Positions 35,983 to 48,500 are shown, numbered from the stretch's first letter. The stretch is DNA of 64,000 nucleotides from Tipula vernalis (GCA_958295665.1 OY282558.1:184552015-184616014); one strand, 5' to 3'. Made by a program: numbers and translations. Notes: a model not told the origin generated them from the letters alone.

Positions 35983-36773
35983 TCATTTAGAAATCCTTTT
36001 CGTATTCTTTACCTGTGAGTTTTTGTTGATGTTAGTGTAATTATGGTTTTCTGTAGTCAAGTGTTGTGCATATTTCGAGTCGATTTTTGGTTTTCCGATT
36101 TCTTTTATATGTTCTGTAAACCTAACTTGAAAACTTCTGCCAGTTTGTCCGATGTAGAATTTGGGGCAATCATTACATGTATTCTTATAGATTCCGGTGT
36201 CTATTGGTTTATTTATGTTACGTTGTTTGAGTGGATTCCATAATTTGTTGTTTGTTTTAAATGCCATCATGTATCCGTGCTTTTTTAAAACCTTCGTTAT
36301 ATTCTTGTTGATGTTATTATTTTACTCTAGAGAATGTATTTCTCTGTTTGTTCATTTTGCTGGTTTAACGTAGTCATCATATTCTATTGTTTCTTCCAAA
36401 TGTACATACTGTTCATTTTGTCAATTAAGTCCGTGTTATAACCATCTTTTATTGCTATGTGTTAAATGATTTTTAGTTCTCCCGTATAGTCCTGATTATT
36501 CATCGGGATCGTGTTTAGTCTATTTATTAAAAAGTTGAACGTTGCCATTTTATGTTGGTATGGGTGGTTAGATGATTTATCAATTACGTGATCCATTTGC
36601 TTGGCTTTTGTGTATATTTTGAATGTATGCCTGTTGTTAACATTTATTATTATCAAGTCTAAAAAGTTAATGGCTTTGTTCGTCTCTGATTCTAGAGTAA
36701 ATTTTATGTTCGGATGTTTATTGTTTATGTTTCTGTGAAGATTGCTGAGCTGTCTCATTATGCCGTTAAATAG
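35983..36773 (-). pseudogene. Penelope-like element, 3' half (RT thumb and GIY-YIG endonuclease)
   Basis: The minus-strand piece at 36758-36462 matches the Penelope RT thumb (NFLDLIIINVNNRHTFKIYT, SSNHPYQHKMATFNFL). The piece at 36270-35983 has the GIY-YIG endonuclease (GIYKNTCNDCPKFYIGQTGR, then RFTEHIKEI). Both are separated by stops or shifts. The N-terminal neighbour, with the RT box ...HVDDILILFNG, lies 15.65 kb away at 52424-52540 because MULE-1 inserted between them. Penelope elements use this RT-endonuclease pair for target-primed insertion. Confidence 0.88.
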
Positions 36774-36893
36774 GAGAGCGATACGAAATCACGCATTATA
36801 AAATCTAGCATTTCAAAATTTCGCATTTGCAAAACCTCACATTACAAAATCTCGCATTTCTAAAATCTCGCATTCCAAAATCAAGTAGAAAAG
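36774..36893. repeat. MULE-1 left terminal repeat array
   Basis: About seven imperfect units such as aaaatctcgcatt in tandem. They correspond, inverted, to the array at the right end (52290-52423). Confidence 0.85.
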
Positions 36894-37035
36894 TTGAAAC
36901 AACAAGGCTGGACTTGGGGAAAACACTTGTCGTTTTTTTTTTAAATATTATTCAGGAAATTACATATAAAATAATTTAATTCAAAACAATCTATTTCAAA
37001 ATAATTTATTCATAAAACTATCCCAACAATATATT

Positions 37036-37909
37036 ATGCGCAATACGCGTAAAAAAAACTGTTTTTTTAATTTTGATTCTTTTCATGATTATTCTTTTTA
37101 TATTTTTATTTTTTTGTTTTCTGGTGTTTTTTCACCGCATTGTACTTTTTCGATCCGCGCCTATGCTAAAATACTTTCTTTACCCAAATCTCCTAATAAT
37201 TTGTATATGCCGGCGTGTCGTTTTCCGACTATCTCTTTGAGACGTCGGTGCAACGCTTCTACGCTATTTTGCGTACGTGGGAATGTCTCTGAACCAATAA
37301 TACTTTCCGAAAGCCCAAAATTCGGACTTATATCTCAGCCGTTGACTGTGTTCACCAATATAATTTTTTTTAAACACACATAAAATTTTTTTAGCGTCTT
37401 CGTCATCAAAGTTCACATGTTCTGGTAATAATTCAAGACTTCATTTGGTGGAACAAAGGCTATACTTTTAATCATCCTGATTTGAATTGGAAAATTTTCC
37501 TCGTTACCATATTTAGCCACTAGTCCCTCTTTTTGAATTTTGCGCCATATTATTTGGCCAAAGTGAAATAGGCATCCTTTGAACGAAGCTTTTGGGAAAA
37601 AAAACTTTGGCCGACGATACAATTTTCTCTTCGAAGTCACAAATTATGCGTTCCGGATTAATATTTATTGCATATTCTAAGCAAATTTTTCGTAAATTAT
37701 AAAATAATTGATCATAAATTTTTTTGGATTTTTTACTCATCAAACAAAAAACCAACGGAACTATTTCTCCCTCAATAAAACAACTAACAACTTGATTCAC
37801 CAAGGAGTCTTAAAGAAGAAATAGTTCCCATCACAATAATCTTCTCTCCACAAAATAATCTTCGTTCAATATAAATAATTCACCTTCAACGTAATGGAGA
37901 TTTTCCGGA
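37036..37909 (-). pseudogene. MULE-1 transposase, C-terminal part
   Basis: The minus-strand sequence after the MULE-2 insertion reads HYVEGELFIL, then 'PLVFCLMSKKSKKIYDQLF', 'CDFEEKIVSSAKVFFP' (second catalytic Asp), 'GCLFHFGQIIWRKIQ' (the conserved C..FH motif) and, after shifts, 'NSVEALHRRLKEIVGKRHAG' near 37250 (catalytic Glu region). The first-Asp region is damaged. Close relative: MULE-2 at 38296-39565. Confidence 0.85.
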
Positions 37910-37918
37910 ATTTTAATA

Positions 37919-39862
37919 GGGTTGGGTATATAAACTTCCATTACAAAATCTTGCAACACAAAAGCTTGCATACAAAATCTTGCAATTATAAAATCTTGCA
38001 TAACAATTTCCCCTACATTTATAGAATCGCGCGTACGATTCTATAAATGTACGGGAAATTGTTGTGCAAGATAACAAACCAGTGGTGATTCAATTCTACT
38101 GTATCGCTGTATCGACAATACAAGAATATTAAAATTGAAATCAAACTTAACTGATTCCCTTATAGAGACATTATGTGTAAAATAATTTTAGTTTCTCTTG
38201 TTTCCAAAATTTTTGCTTATATTACTCAAGTAAGTACTATTGATATTTTATTGTTGGAATTTTTCATTACATCTAAACTGCATTATTTTCTAGAAATGAA
38301 TATTTGCCCAGTAATATCCAATAAAGGCAAGGAAAAATTATTTATCGACGGGTTTAGTTACCACCTAGGACGAAAAGCCAAAAAAACATTTAATTGGATA
38401 TGTAGCCAGCAAAAAAAGTGTTATTGTAATGTACGGGTTGTAACCTGTTTCGTAAATAATAAACACGAAATGATTAAAACTCCATCTGGACATTCCCATG
38501 CACCTATCACCAATGAAAAAATCATAGCGAATACAAACCAAAACTTAAAATCTAGAGCCAAACATAACGACCTACCACCCTCATGTATAATTACAGAGGC
38601 AATTGTTGCTGCAGCTAGCGATTTACGTCTATATTTGCCTAGCAAAAAATCACAAAAAAATAAAATTCATCGTGCGCTTGCTGGTAAGACGAATGAGCCC
38701 ACCAGTTTGGAAGAAATTTATATTACTAAACAGTTCCGATATCCCAAAGGAGAGTTATTTGTGTTGAGCGAGGATATGTGCGAGGGAGAAAAAATGATTA
38801 TGCTAGGTACAAAATTCTCTCTAACCCTTCTTTCAGAATGCAGTTGTTGGATTATGGATGGAACTTTCTATGTAGTAGTTCTTTCCATAATGCGACAACT
38901 GTTTTCTATAAATGGAAACGCTGAAAGTGAAATTTTTCCACTGGTTTTCTGCTTAATGAGCAAAAAATTCAAAAATTGTTATGATCAATTATTTTTCCAA
39001 TTAAGGAAAATTTGCCTTGAAAATGATTTAAATCTTAATTCACAAAAAATGTTGTGTGATTTTGAAAAAACAATTGTTTCGTCAGCTAAGGTTTCCTTCC
39101 CTCAGGCCTCATTTCAGGGCTGCTTATTTCATTCTGGCCAAATAATTTGGCATAAGGTTCAAAAAAGCAAATTAACAGCCAAATATGAAAAGTCGGAGGT
39201 TTTTTCCTTGCAAATCATAATGCTCAAAAGTCTCTCGTTTGTGTCACCAAACGAAGTTGCCAGTTGTTATTCCACCTTAAACGGTCAGTTTGAGGACGAA
39301 GATTTAAAAAAGCTTGGTAGTTGGTTCAAGAGAAATTATACGCCCCAAATTTACACCTAATTTTTGGACTGTTGGGAATGCGGATACAGGCACAGAATAT
39401 TTTTCACGAACCCAGAATAGTGTTGAAGCGTGGCATCGTCGTCTAAAAATTGTTGTGGAAAAACGCCATGCTGGGTTATGCAAGCTTATAAAAAACCTAT
39501 CAGATGAACTAATTGTAGCCAAACATCGCGTTGAAAAAATACAAAATGGTGAACAGCTACCTTAAAAAAAACACACAATCACAAAAAATAGAAGAATAAA
39601 AAAAAATCATACAAAAACGGGAGAGACCTGGGAAAAGTTAATATTTAAAGAGAATTAAATTGTTCATTTAATTATTGAATGAATTATTGAATATTACTGA
39701 ATTAAATTGTTCATTTTATTATTTTAAAATGTTTATTTTAATTTTTTTTATAAAATTATTATTGTTTGGTTGGTTGTTTGGAAGATTTTGTAATTACAAT
39801 ATTTAGTAATGCAAGATTTTGTAATTGCAAGATTTTGTAATGCAATTTTTTGTACCGATGCC
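37919..39862 (+). mobile_element. MULE-2, nearly intact Mutator-like element
   Basis: The 1944-bp element is flanked by the 9-bp duplication ATTTTAATA (37910-37918 and 39863-39871). The left end starts GGGTTGGGTATATAAAC and the right end, inverted, GGCATCGGTACAAAAAA. Both continue with repeats of TTACAAAATCTTGCA type. A palindrome (38002-38029 against 38036-38063) lies just inside the left repeat. Removing the element restores an open frame in the MULE-1 transposase, which confirms the boundaries. Confidence 0.93.
38296..39565 (+). pseudogene. MULE-2 transposase (FLYWCH + MULE), one frameshift
   Basis: The ATG at 38296 is chosen because MNICPVISNKGKEKLFIDG starts the FLYWCH zinc finger (W..C, C, H-x-H through 'SGHSHAP'). 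An in-frame extension to 38173 is possible but looks like leader. The MULE domain has first Asp in 'WIMDGTFYVV', second Asp in 'CDFEKTIVSSAK', the 'GCLFHSGQIIWHKVQ' motif, and the Glu region 'NSVEAWHRRLKIVVEKRHAG'. The frame closes at 39360 and continues in another frame from about 39330 to 39565, so a single small indel separates two otherwise complete halves. The enzyme would bind the terminal repeats and move the element. Confidence 0.92.
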
Positions 39863-39871
39863 ATTTTAATA

Positions 39872-40288
39872 CTTTCGAGATTTTCAGGTTCCTTAAGTTT
39901 ATTTTTACGGACTTGGTGAATTTTCATTTATGTACCATTTTTGTTGGCAGGTAAACACGTGAGTGGCTTGGTGTATTTACAACAGAATCTCTCAATACAT
40001 GAGATGGTAATGCATCTGTATTCTTAGCACAATGTATGACGTCTGAATTTGCTTGGGCAACAATCTTTTCGTGTGCTACGGGCTCATGAGAATGGTTCGC
40101 AGTATATTTTAAAATTTCGTGTTCTTCTCCTTGAACATGAATTATCACCCGTCCTTTGAAAAAATTACTTTTTGCTTGCTGCAAACCCAATTGTAGGTTT
40201 TTGCGGTTTTTCTGCTTAAATGGTAGCAATATCCATCGACAAATAATTTTTTTCCTCCTTTGTTGGTCGTGCTAATGGAAATATTCAT
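39872..40288 (-). pseudogene. MULE-1 transposase, N-terminal FLYWCH part
   Basis: From an ATG at 40288 the minus strand reads MNISISTTNKGGKKLFVDGY, then W-V-C-S-K-Q, and after a shift 'GRVIIHVQGEEHEILKYTAN' and HSHEP. This is the same FLYWCH zinc finger as in MULE-2. It then runs to NLESIK at the MULE-2 insertion point. Confidence 0.85.
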
Positions 40289-40743
40289 AGTAATAATTTG
40301 TATATACATACATATTACACAAATATGTAATATATTTATGGTGGTATATTTTGGAAAAGAAAGAAATATTCACCTTTTGTTAGCTGCTAATATATATTTC
40401 TCCCGTGATATAACAAAACATAGTTAGTGCATTTTCTTAGTTTTGAGATAAATGCACTATTATGTTTTTTGTTCAGCCATTTGTTGTTAGTATGACAAAT
40501 TTAAAATTATTAAGTGATTATTATGGCAAAAAATGAGCTGAGTTTATTTAAATATATGGATATTCAATAAAACAGACGGTTTCAATGTTATGCTACATAC
40601 TTAGTTTTGTGATTTGCATACGGAAATGATATTAAATAAGAATGCTTTCACAAAACTTAGTATGAGCACATGCTACATTTTATAAAAGCATTTTCTATTA
40701 ACTATAATTATTTGTTTCTTTGACAAAACATATCAAGTAAGTA

Positions 40744-42000
40744 CAGTCAGTCAAGTAAGAGCGTGGTCGGGTTAATTTATAAAAAAATTTATTTGGTGAA
40801 ACTTTCATATTTATAAATATATTGTACACATTACAATCGATGATGCAATTCGGTTAATATTGTGTCCAGTCACCATCGGCGTCGATAATTGCCTGACATC
40901 TCCGAGGCATGCTGTCTACTAATTTGACGGCGTATTCTAGTGGCAACGATCTCCTGATCGCAAGATAGCTGCTTCAAAGTGTGTGTGCGTCTTCCACGAA
41001 GTTTCTGTTTAATATATGCCCACACATTTTCAATAGGGTTTGCATCAGGCGACTGCGACGGCCAATCCAATGTAACGATGCCAGATTGAGTCTTCCACTC
41101 AGTAAAGAGCTTGCTGAGGTGTTTAGGATCGTTGTCCTCTTGCAGAATCCAATCTTCATTTTTGCTGATGAACCAACGTTTGGCAGATGGCAGTAGAGCC
41201 TTTTTGTAGATTTTAATCATTTTTTCGGCATTTAGGTTGTCGGTAAAGAGGTACAAAGTGCCGAATCCCTGCTTTGAGAAGCAGCCCCAAAGATGCACCT
41301 TTATTCCGTATTTTACGGTCCGCTGAACAAGCCTATTGGTGGAAGTTGACTAGGCTCGCGTGAGGACACAACGTGCCCATACAGAACATTCATCAGTAAA
41401 AATGACATTTTCAAAATCTCTATCGATATTCTCATGCGCCCAAGCGAGTCGCTTTTTCACATGTTTTCCAGTCAACAGAGGCTTCTTCATTGTGTTGCGC
41501 CATTTCAGGTCATGAGTACGGAGATGGGTTCGGATAGTTTCGTAGGATATATCTAAACCTTTTGCCTTTAATTTTGCTTGTCCCTGCCGCAGTGTTAAAC
41601 CAGGATTCCGCGAAAACAGATTCACTATTCTTTTTTCATCTTTTTTGTCCACTTTTCCTATCGAGCCACGTTCTGGTAAATCATCGACATTTTTAGCCAC
41701 TTTATATCGCTGTACCCACTTATGTACAAATGCCTTCGACTTTCTCATATATTTAGCAGCCGCTGATTGCGACATTTTGGGACCTTCGGGTGGGTGCAAA
41801 GGAACACAGCCTCGTAGCGCGACGCGTATTTAGCACTCATGGCGCTTAACGTGATTCTCTTTCAAAAGATCAACGACAACTGAATCTTTGTTGACAATGC
41901 ATCAAGGACAAAGCTTCCCTCTATCGGCTCGCAAAGGAATTAGAGCGAAATCTTTCATTACCTGTCGGTAATGACGACCACGCTCTTACTTGACTGACTG
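40744..42000 (-). mobile_element. Tc1/mariner element (DD34E), nearly intact
   Basis: The 1257-bp element has inverted repeats beginning CAGTCAGTCAAGTAAGAGCG at both ends (26 or more matching bases), flanked by TA at 40742-40743 and 42001-42002. A single transposase gene fills it on the minus strand. The clean ends and nearly open frame suggest a fairly recent insertion into the 11.7-kb element. Confidence 0.95.
40870..41799 (-). pseudogene. Tc1-like transposase with one nonsense codon
   Basis: Start MHPPEGPKMSQSAAAKYMR; helix-turn-helix DNA-binding part to about residue 110 (LTLRQGQAKLKAKGLDISYE). The catalytic domain has first Asp in 'VIFTDECSVWA', second Asp in 'QEDNDPKHLSK' and Glu in 'PIENVWAYIK', with 34 residues between the last two (DD34E). 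One in-frame TAG at 41351-41353 interrupts it after LTRA; the frame continues unchanged afterwards. A Trp-to-stop change is the simplest reading. The protein would otherwise be full length at about 310 residues. Confidence 0.92.
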
Positions 42001-42401
42001 TACATGCTATGTTTCGTAAAATTCCTAAAATTGAGATCAATTCGAAATAAATTCATCACATATTTATTAATTAGGTATATAAAATTTAGTTAAACCTATA
42101 AATTAAACAATATGAAAATTCATTTAATTCGAAAATAATAAAACGTAATTAAATTAAAATTCCAAAAATTCGATTATTTTAAAAATAAAAGTAACAAAAA
42201 TAAAAAGAAATATAGACAAAATCTATTAAAATTCATTGTAGTCGTAAAATAGTAATTTAATGTTTATTCTGCTGAAAAAGTGCACAAGTCCTTAGCACAA
42301 TCATTTGTTTTCATCTCCTCCCAGAAAAGTCTTTTCCGAGCAGCCATACGTGGCAGAAGTTCTTTTTTGATTTTTCCAATTTGGCTGTGTTGACACCCAA
42401 A
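42001..42401. other. AT-rich 3' region next to the unfamiliar gene
   Basis: No coding sequence is supported. It lies between the Tc1 end and the stop of the gene at 42402. It includes a 'gctatgtttcgtaaaa' motif related to the subterminal repeats. Confidence 0.4.
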
Positions 42402-44111
42402 TTAAATTCCATAGGTGGAGGACTGGAGGTATATATTGGTTTGAAATTTATCTTTTAAGAAAAAACTTAACTTATATGGCGAAACATCATCTAATTTTTC
42501 TTTGTAAAAAATGTTTCGCGATCCTTTACGAAACTCTGCAATCCGTACTGTTTCAAGTAATTGTATTATATATTCATTTTTCATATTTTTTCTTCGTATT
42601 TTTGAACCATCACAAAATTGTCGAAAATCTTCTGCTTGTAAATATACCACATCGTTGTTTTGGTCAGTTTTCTGTATAACGTCAATAACGTCGGTCATAT
42701 CCAATATTTCCGCTCTTTTCTTCCATTCAGCTCCAATTCGACCATGCACAGCGTCAGCTTTCATGAACGAATGCCCTGGTTCAAAATATTTTATTGTTAT
42801 CGACTTTGGTCCCCATTCTTGGTTTACAATAGATACCAATGACGAAAACAAGGTTCAGTTTTTGTTTTGTGCAGAGCAATTATCTGCCCAAAATATAAAA
42901 TTGTCCACCTCAGGCCTAGCCCGTCTTATAATTTGATAATAAGCTGAAGTGACATCAGCGGCATTGCGACCCCGAATTCCTTCATGCCAAAGAACACATA
43001 TATTTTTCCCTTTGTGTAAAGGAGCAAACGTTTCGTTCATGACAATTAAACGACTTACAAAATAACTATTTTTAATTGTCATTTTTGGCACAGTAAAAAT
43101 CTTTTGCATGTCTGCAGTAAATACGTTGAAGTTTGCTGGATATTCAGTGCCACTGTCGCTTGTGTATGCCTTTCTGGCATCTATATAACGTTTTTTATGT
43201 GACTTATATCGTTGACATGTAAGGCAGTCGTTTTCAATATGAAGTACTTTATCAACTTCTGCAGCGATCGAAGAATGTTTCACATTATTGCTTTCAAACC
43301 CGTTATTGGTTTTATCAACATGAGGAGCATGATCAGTTGATATGTATGAATCTGTTCCAGTCATTTGAATAGCAGTGCTTTGTATTGTGGCCTTGAGCTC
43401 CAAGGCCGAAAGAACGTCTGTAGAAGTTTGAAATTGACCGACCATTTTTTCGATTTCTGGTAAACCTTCGTCTGGCATACCTATTGCGTTTTCGATTATA
43501 GCTGATGAAGAAATTAGCATAATGTTATTTTCAATACAATGTTGTTCATAAGTAGAACAAACCGGCCATTTGTCTTGAGATGGTACGGTTGAACCGGAAT
43601 TTTGTTTTACAAATACCTTACGATATTTGTCGTACCCGATTTTCTCGGAAGTAGTCGAACAGAAATCTTTGTGCAAAAATCTCACATTTACATCCTGTGG
43701 CAAATAACGTCTATTGGGTGCATGCGTCAGTTTATAATGCGATGCCACTGGGTTGAACGATTCGATGTGAGCTATTATTTTTGCATCGATTTCTATTGTA
43801 TCTAATTTTTTTTTCTTATTTGCGGCCAATGCTCGCTTGTCTTCCAAATCAACTGTTCTTTTCGCCTGTTTCGACTTTAAATGATATGTTATTATTCCAT
43901 CGCTTCTGGTTCCCAAAGTTGCAAGAAACATTTTTTTGCAAACAATAACATTATCTTCATTTGGGTCTATGTTTGGAAATTTATAAATCAATGTACGGTT
44001 CTTCGCCTGAGTAATGGTTTGATTTGTTCGTCTTTTCACTTTAGTTTCGACAATGTATTTGTCCAAAAAAATCCTCCGTTGAGCAAAATCGTACGATTTA
44101 AAATTTTTCAA
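42402..44111 (-). pseudogene. Long unfamiliar gene of the 11.7-kb element (transposase-like), interrupted by stop codons
   Basis: About 570 codons remain in one frame, broken by a TGA at 42855-42857. The product has 'AHIESFNPVASHYKLTHAPN' and 'DVNVRFLHKDFC', a CLTCQRYKSHKKRY segment with a possible metal site, 'WHEGIRGRNAADVTSAYYQI', and 'FIFWADNCSAQNKN' followed by 'EPGHSFMKADAVHG'. This order (acidic W-x-D-N-C...G-H-S/T) resembles a large group of repeated arthropod and cnidarian proteins of transposon-like character (I recall DUF7869-type). Function is inferred, not known. The frame extends upstream past another stop near 44118 into a CSCKFKCYEK motif (about 44150). It is the only large gene native to the element, so it is the candidate transposase. 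Confidence 0.75.
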
Positions 44112-44353
44112 TATGATCTACCTATTGAACAAATGTACCTTCTCGTAGCATTTAAATTTGCAGGAGCATACTTCCAATAAACCTGTATGCCTTTTATATG
44201 AACTTTCATTTATCACTGTGTTCGGTTCTGGTTTTCATTCGCATTTTCATTAACCTTTTCCTTAGGGACAGCTACTATGATATTGCGGTTGCACTGGAGC
44301 CTTGGTCCTCATCAAATCCCGGTTCATATACGAGGCCATGTCTTAAATTATCA

Positions 44354-44437
44354 TCCACTGGCAACGTGTGTAGGATCAGCATCAGAATCATCTATTTCAG
44401 ACTCTTGATCAGTATCAGACATTAGACTCTCAGACAT
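44354..44437 (-). other. Possible acidic first exon of the unfamiliar gene
   Basis: From an ATG at 44437 the minus strand gives 28 residues (MSESLMSDTDQESEIDDSDA...), then two stops. An acidic N-terminus of this kind often precedes the Cys-rich part in such genes, but no clear splice junction links it. Weak call. Confidence 0.35.
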
Positions 44438-45520
44438 TTCGAATTCCTTATTGGAAACAAAAATATCGCCACTACCCGATAACATTTCAGTAACAGTGCT
44501 GTCGAAGTGAGTACAATCGGAGTATTTGTACTACTTTCGCTTAGTGCTTACTCCTGTACTCCGCTATTTCATTTTGTACTCCCCTGTTCTAATAACTGCT
44601 ATTCTAATAATACTTTTATATAATATTTTAAGTTATCGGCTTTTGCTTGCAATAATTATAAAACATTTTTCAAAGCTAATTTATAATGGTTCCTGTCATT
44701 TTCAGTCATAAACCCATAAAACTGTTCTCTTGCAGTAATGAATCAGTCAGTTTAGCAAACAATATCAATTCAAACATGTAAAATTTGCGAATTAAATTAC
44801 TTCTAGTTCACACGGCTATTTTTTCAGAATCTGAATGTTAGCTGGTAAAACTTATAAACAGATAGTTCCGAGTTTTTACAACTTACAACTTTAAAACTTC
44901 AGATACACTCAAACATGACAGACGTTACCTGATTTTACCAAAAAAAAAATGTACCAGATTTAACTAATTATTTAGATTAGAACCTCCTGAATACAAAAAT
45001 TACCACACAAAAACGATGTACGGAAAATAAAATTCTTTAAGGTTAGATTAGCACTTCTATATAAAAATAATACTGTAAGATAATTTCTGCAGTCATTTAA
45101 ACTTTCCAGATTGGAAAGTTGTATGGAAGTCTGGATTTATGCAGTGTGATGTGGGAAATTTCATTCGTCTTGTGCGATATAATATGTTTAAGGTTAGGAA
45201 CTATTTATGGCTACGGACCACTTTTGTGTCTATGCCTGGTCCTTGTGGACCGCCACCCAAACCTAACATAGGAACTATTTATATAGAATCGGCTTAACAT
45301 CTCCGATATAAAATTTCAATAAAACACAACGACAAATGTGTGTATTCCATTCGGTGCCGGAGGGGCTGGCTGTATATGGAAAACCAAAATTGGTAATTCT
45401 AATTTGTGATTTATGGTATCGGTCATAATACCATTAGTACGAGTACTTATAGTTACTATCAGAAATCTATATATTATGTCGGTATTCGAAGAATCGCATT
45501 AGGCTTAAATAAACCATCTT
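44438..45520. other. Non-coding stretch upstream of the unfamiliar gene
   Basis: No gene is seen. Around 45195-45280 a short inverted repeat contains 'ggttaggaactatttat' near 'ggaccgccacccaaacc'. The part at 45275-45430 is the first copy of the ~260-bp degenerate repeat that resumes at 47640. Confidence 0.4.
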
Positions 45521-48500
45521 AGAATCATCTCAGAGTTCGACATATCATTTCAAAATTCGTCATATGTATCTTATTCATGTCAGAATTCGATATATCATCA
45601 CAGAATTCAACATAATAATTCGAAATATCATATCAGAATTTGATATATCATCTCAGAATTTGCTTTATATGTATATAGTATATTGTCGACGCATCAGTCA
45701 GAATTTGATATATCGTTGATATTTGTCAGAATTTGGGATATCATCATAAATCATCTCAGAATTTGATATATCCAGTCAGTATTCTTTATACTTAATTATT
45801 ATGTCAAAGTTCGTTATATCATATCAGAGTTCGATATATAACCTAAGGATTTGAAATACCATATCAGAATTCGCCAAATATTTTCAGAACTTATCATATT
45901 CAAATTTATATATTTCACATCCGAATTATGTGATCATTAAGAATTTGAAATTTCATGTTAGAATTCGATACATACTATCGGATTCGATACATCTGTCAGA
46001 ATTTGATATATTATGTCAGTATTCTATATAATATGTCTGAATTCTATATACATGCCAGAATTCGACATTCCATACCAAAATTCTATATATCACGTAAAAA
46101 TTCGAAATATAATGTCATAATTCGATATATCATCTCAGAATTCGCGTTATACATATGTACTATCAGAATTCAATATTTTTGTCAGAATTATATCAAAATA
46201 CGACACATGATGTCAAAATCCGTTATGCCGTCTCAGAATTCGACTCAATATCTATTTTCTATACATCATGTAAGAATTCGAAACATATAGTATGTCAGAG
46301 TTCGATATATCATCTCAGAATTCGATACAAACTTTAAGATTCATTACATTTCATATGTAATGTAAGGATTCTACAAATTATGTCAGAATTCGATATTCCA
46401 TCTCAAAATTCGATATATATATATATTGTCAGGATTCGATAAATATTTTAGAAGTTGGTATACCTATCACGTCTGAATTCGATATACATCGCACGTGACA
46501 AAGAATATTGACAACTCAAAATTTCAAATTTTTCAGGAGAGCAAAATAAAACATGCTAATTTCAATTATACTGTAATAATCGAACGAAATATCTTAAAAA
46601 CTGAATTTTTTGAGTTGTGTTATATTTTTATGTCATGTTCGATATGTCAGAATTCGACATACCATCTCAAAATTCGTTGTATACTGTAATAATTCGATAA
46701 ATCTTTTAGAATTTGATATACCTATCATGTCAGTTCTATATAATATGACATATATGTCAGAATTCAGATATATCATCTCAGAATTCGACATACCATATCA
46801 GAATTCTATATATCATGTAAGAATTCGAAACATAATGTCGTAATTCGATATTTCATCTCAGAATTTACTATATTCTATCAGAATTCAATGTTTTTATCAG
46901 AATTATGTCGAAAATTCGAAATTCGACACATGATATCAAAATTCATTATGTTGTCTTAGAATTTGATTTAATATCCGGTTTTTTTACATCAAGTAAGAAT
47001 TCGAAACATCATATGTCAGAATTCGATATACTATCTCAAAATTCGTTATGTACGATAAATCTTTTAGAATTTGGTATACCTATCATATCAGTATTCTATA
47101 TAATATTTCAGAATTTGGATATATTATCTCAGAATTCGACGTAACATATCAAAATTCGATATATCATCTCAGAATTCGCTATATACTACCAGAATTCAAT
47201 ATATCTGTCAGAATTAAGTCGAAATTCGACACATGATGTCAAAATTAATTATGTCGTCTTAGAATTCGACTTAATATCCGGATTCTATACATCATGTAGG
47301 AACTCGAAATATGTCAGAATTCGATATATCATTTCAAAATTCGCTTTATACAATTCGATAAATCTTTTAGAATTTGGTAAACCTATCATGTCAGAATTCC
47401 ACGTATTATGTCGGAATTCACAATATTTCATCAGAATTCTTTAAACCAGCTCAGAATTCGTCAGATACTGTCAGAATTTTATATTACTATCGAAGTTTGA
47501 TGTATCTTGTCAAAATCCCATTATCTCAGACAGGGTGGGAAAATACATGTATTTTTAAAAAAACGACAAATCATTTGAATTTTTTGTTTTAAATTAGTTT
47601 TGCAAAGAATTATAAATTTTACAGTAAAATTTTAGAGGCGTTTGTTATAACAATTGAAATTGTTTTCAACTACTTAGTGTTCCAAAATATTTCTTGCAGT
47701 TGGGTCACGTTTTATTTAAAAAATTCTGATCCCCTATACCTTATGGCAGAAAATTTTTTCAGGCCATGAAATAATATAGGTTTTATAATAGGAATTATTT
47801 ATAGAATATACAAAGATAATAGATTACTCTAAACTCCATCAACAAATGTGTTTGTTCCATCCATTTGATGCTGGAAACTAGTCTGAATTAGCTAAGTATA
47901 TACAAATAAATTTGGTGAATATCTTTTTTTAATTTAAAGTTTCAACTCAAAAATATCCTGTATTTGAGCCATGGTTTAATTAAGAAATCCGACTTCAGAT
48001 GATATGGCCAAAGGAATTTTCCAGAGCCGAAATTAATAAATGTTATATTAGGAACTACTTAAAGAATCTCAAATCTCAGATATATATTATATTAAAATCC
48101 ATCCACAAACATGCCACCTAAAAAAAAGAAAATTAGGGAAACAATATTTCTGATGGCATCAACCAAAGTATCATTAGTGGTGTTCCGCAATATATATTAA
48201 ATTTGGCTCTTATTTTATTAAAACAAATGCGACCCCAAATAAGGTGACCCAAGAAATTTTCAGAGCGTCAATAATTCTGTTTTATATTAGATTTTATTAA
48301 AATTTCACTAAAACCCATTGTCAAACGTGCTCCATTTGATGCTGGAACCCGGGAATGTTGTAAGGGCCTGGAGTGGTTATGAAAGTAAAAACAAATTTTT
48401 CTTTGGCAAATCTAATTTCCCCAATTTTTTTTTTAAAAACCACAGAATCATTATATTGTCTTGCAATATTTGTTGAATTCTGGCCATGTTTCATTTAAGA

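Noticed and set aside
45955..47592. Several + strand Tyr/Ile/Arg-rich frames
   Set aside because: They are translations of the AATTC minisatellite; the periodic residues follow the repeat unit.
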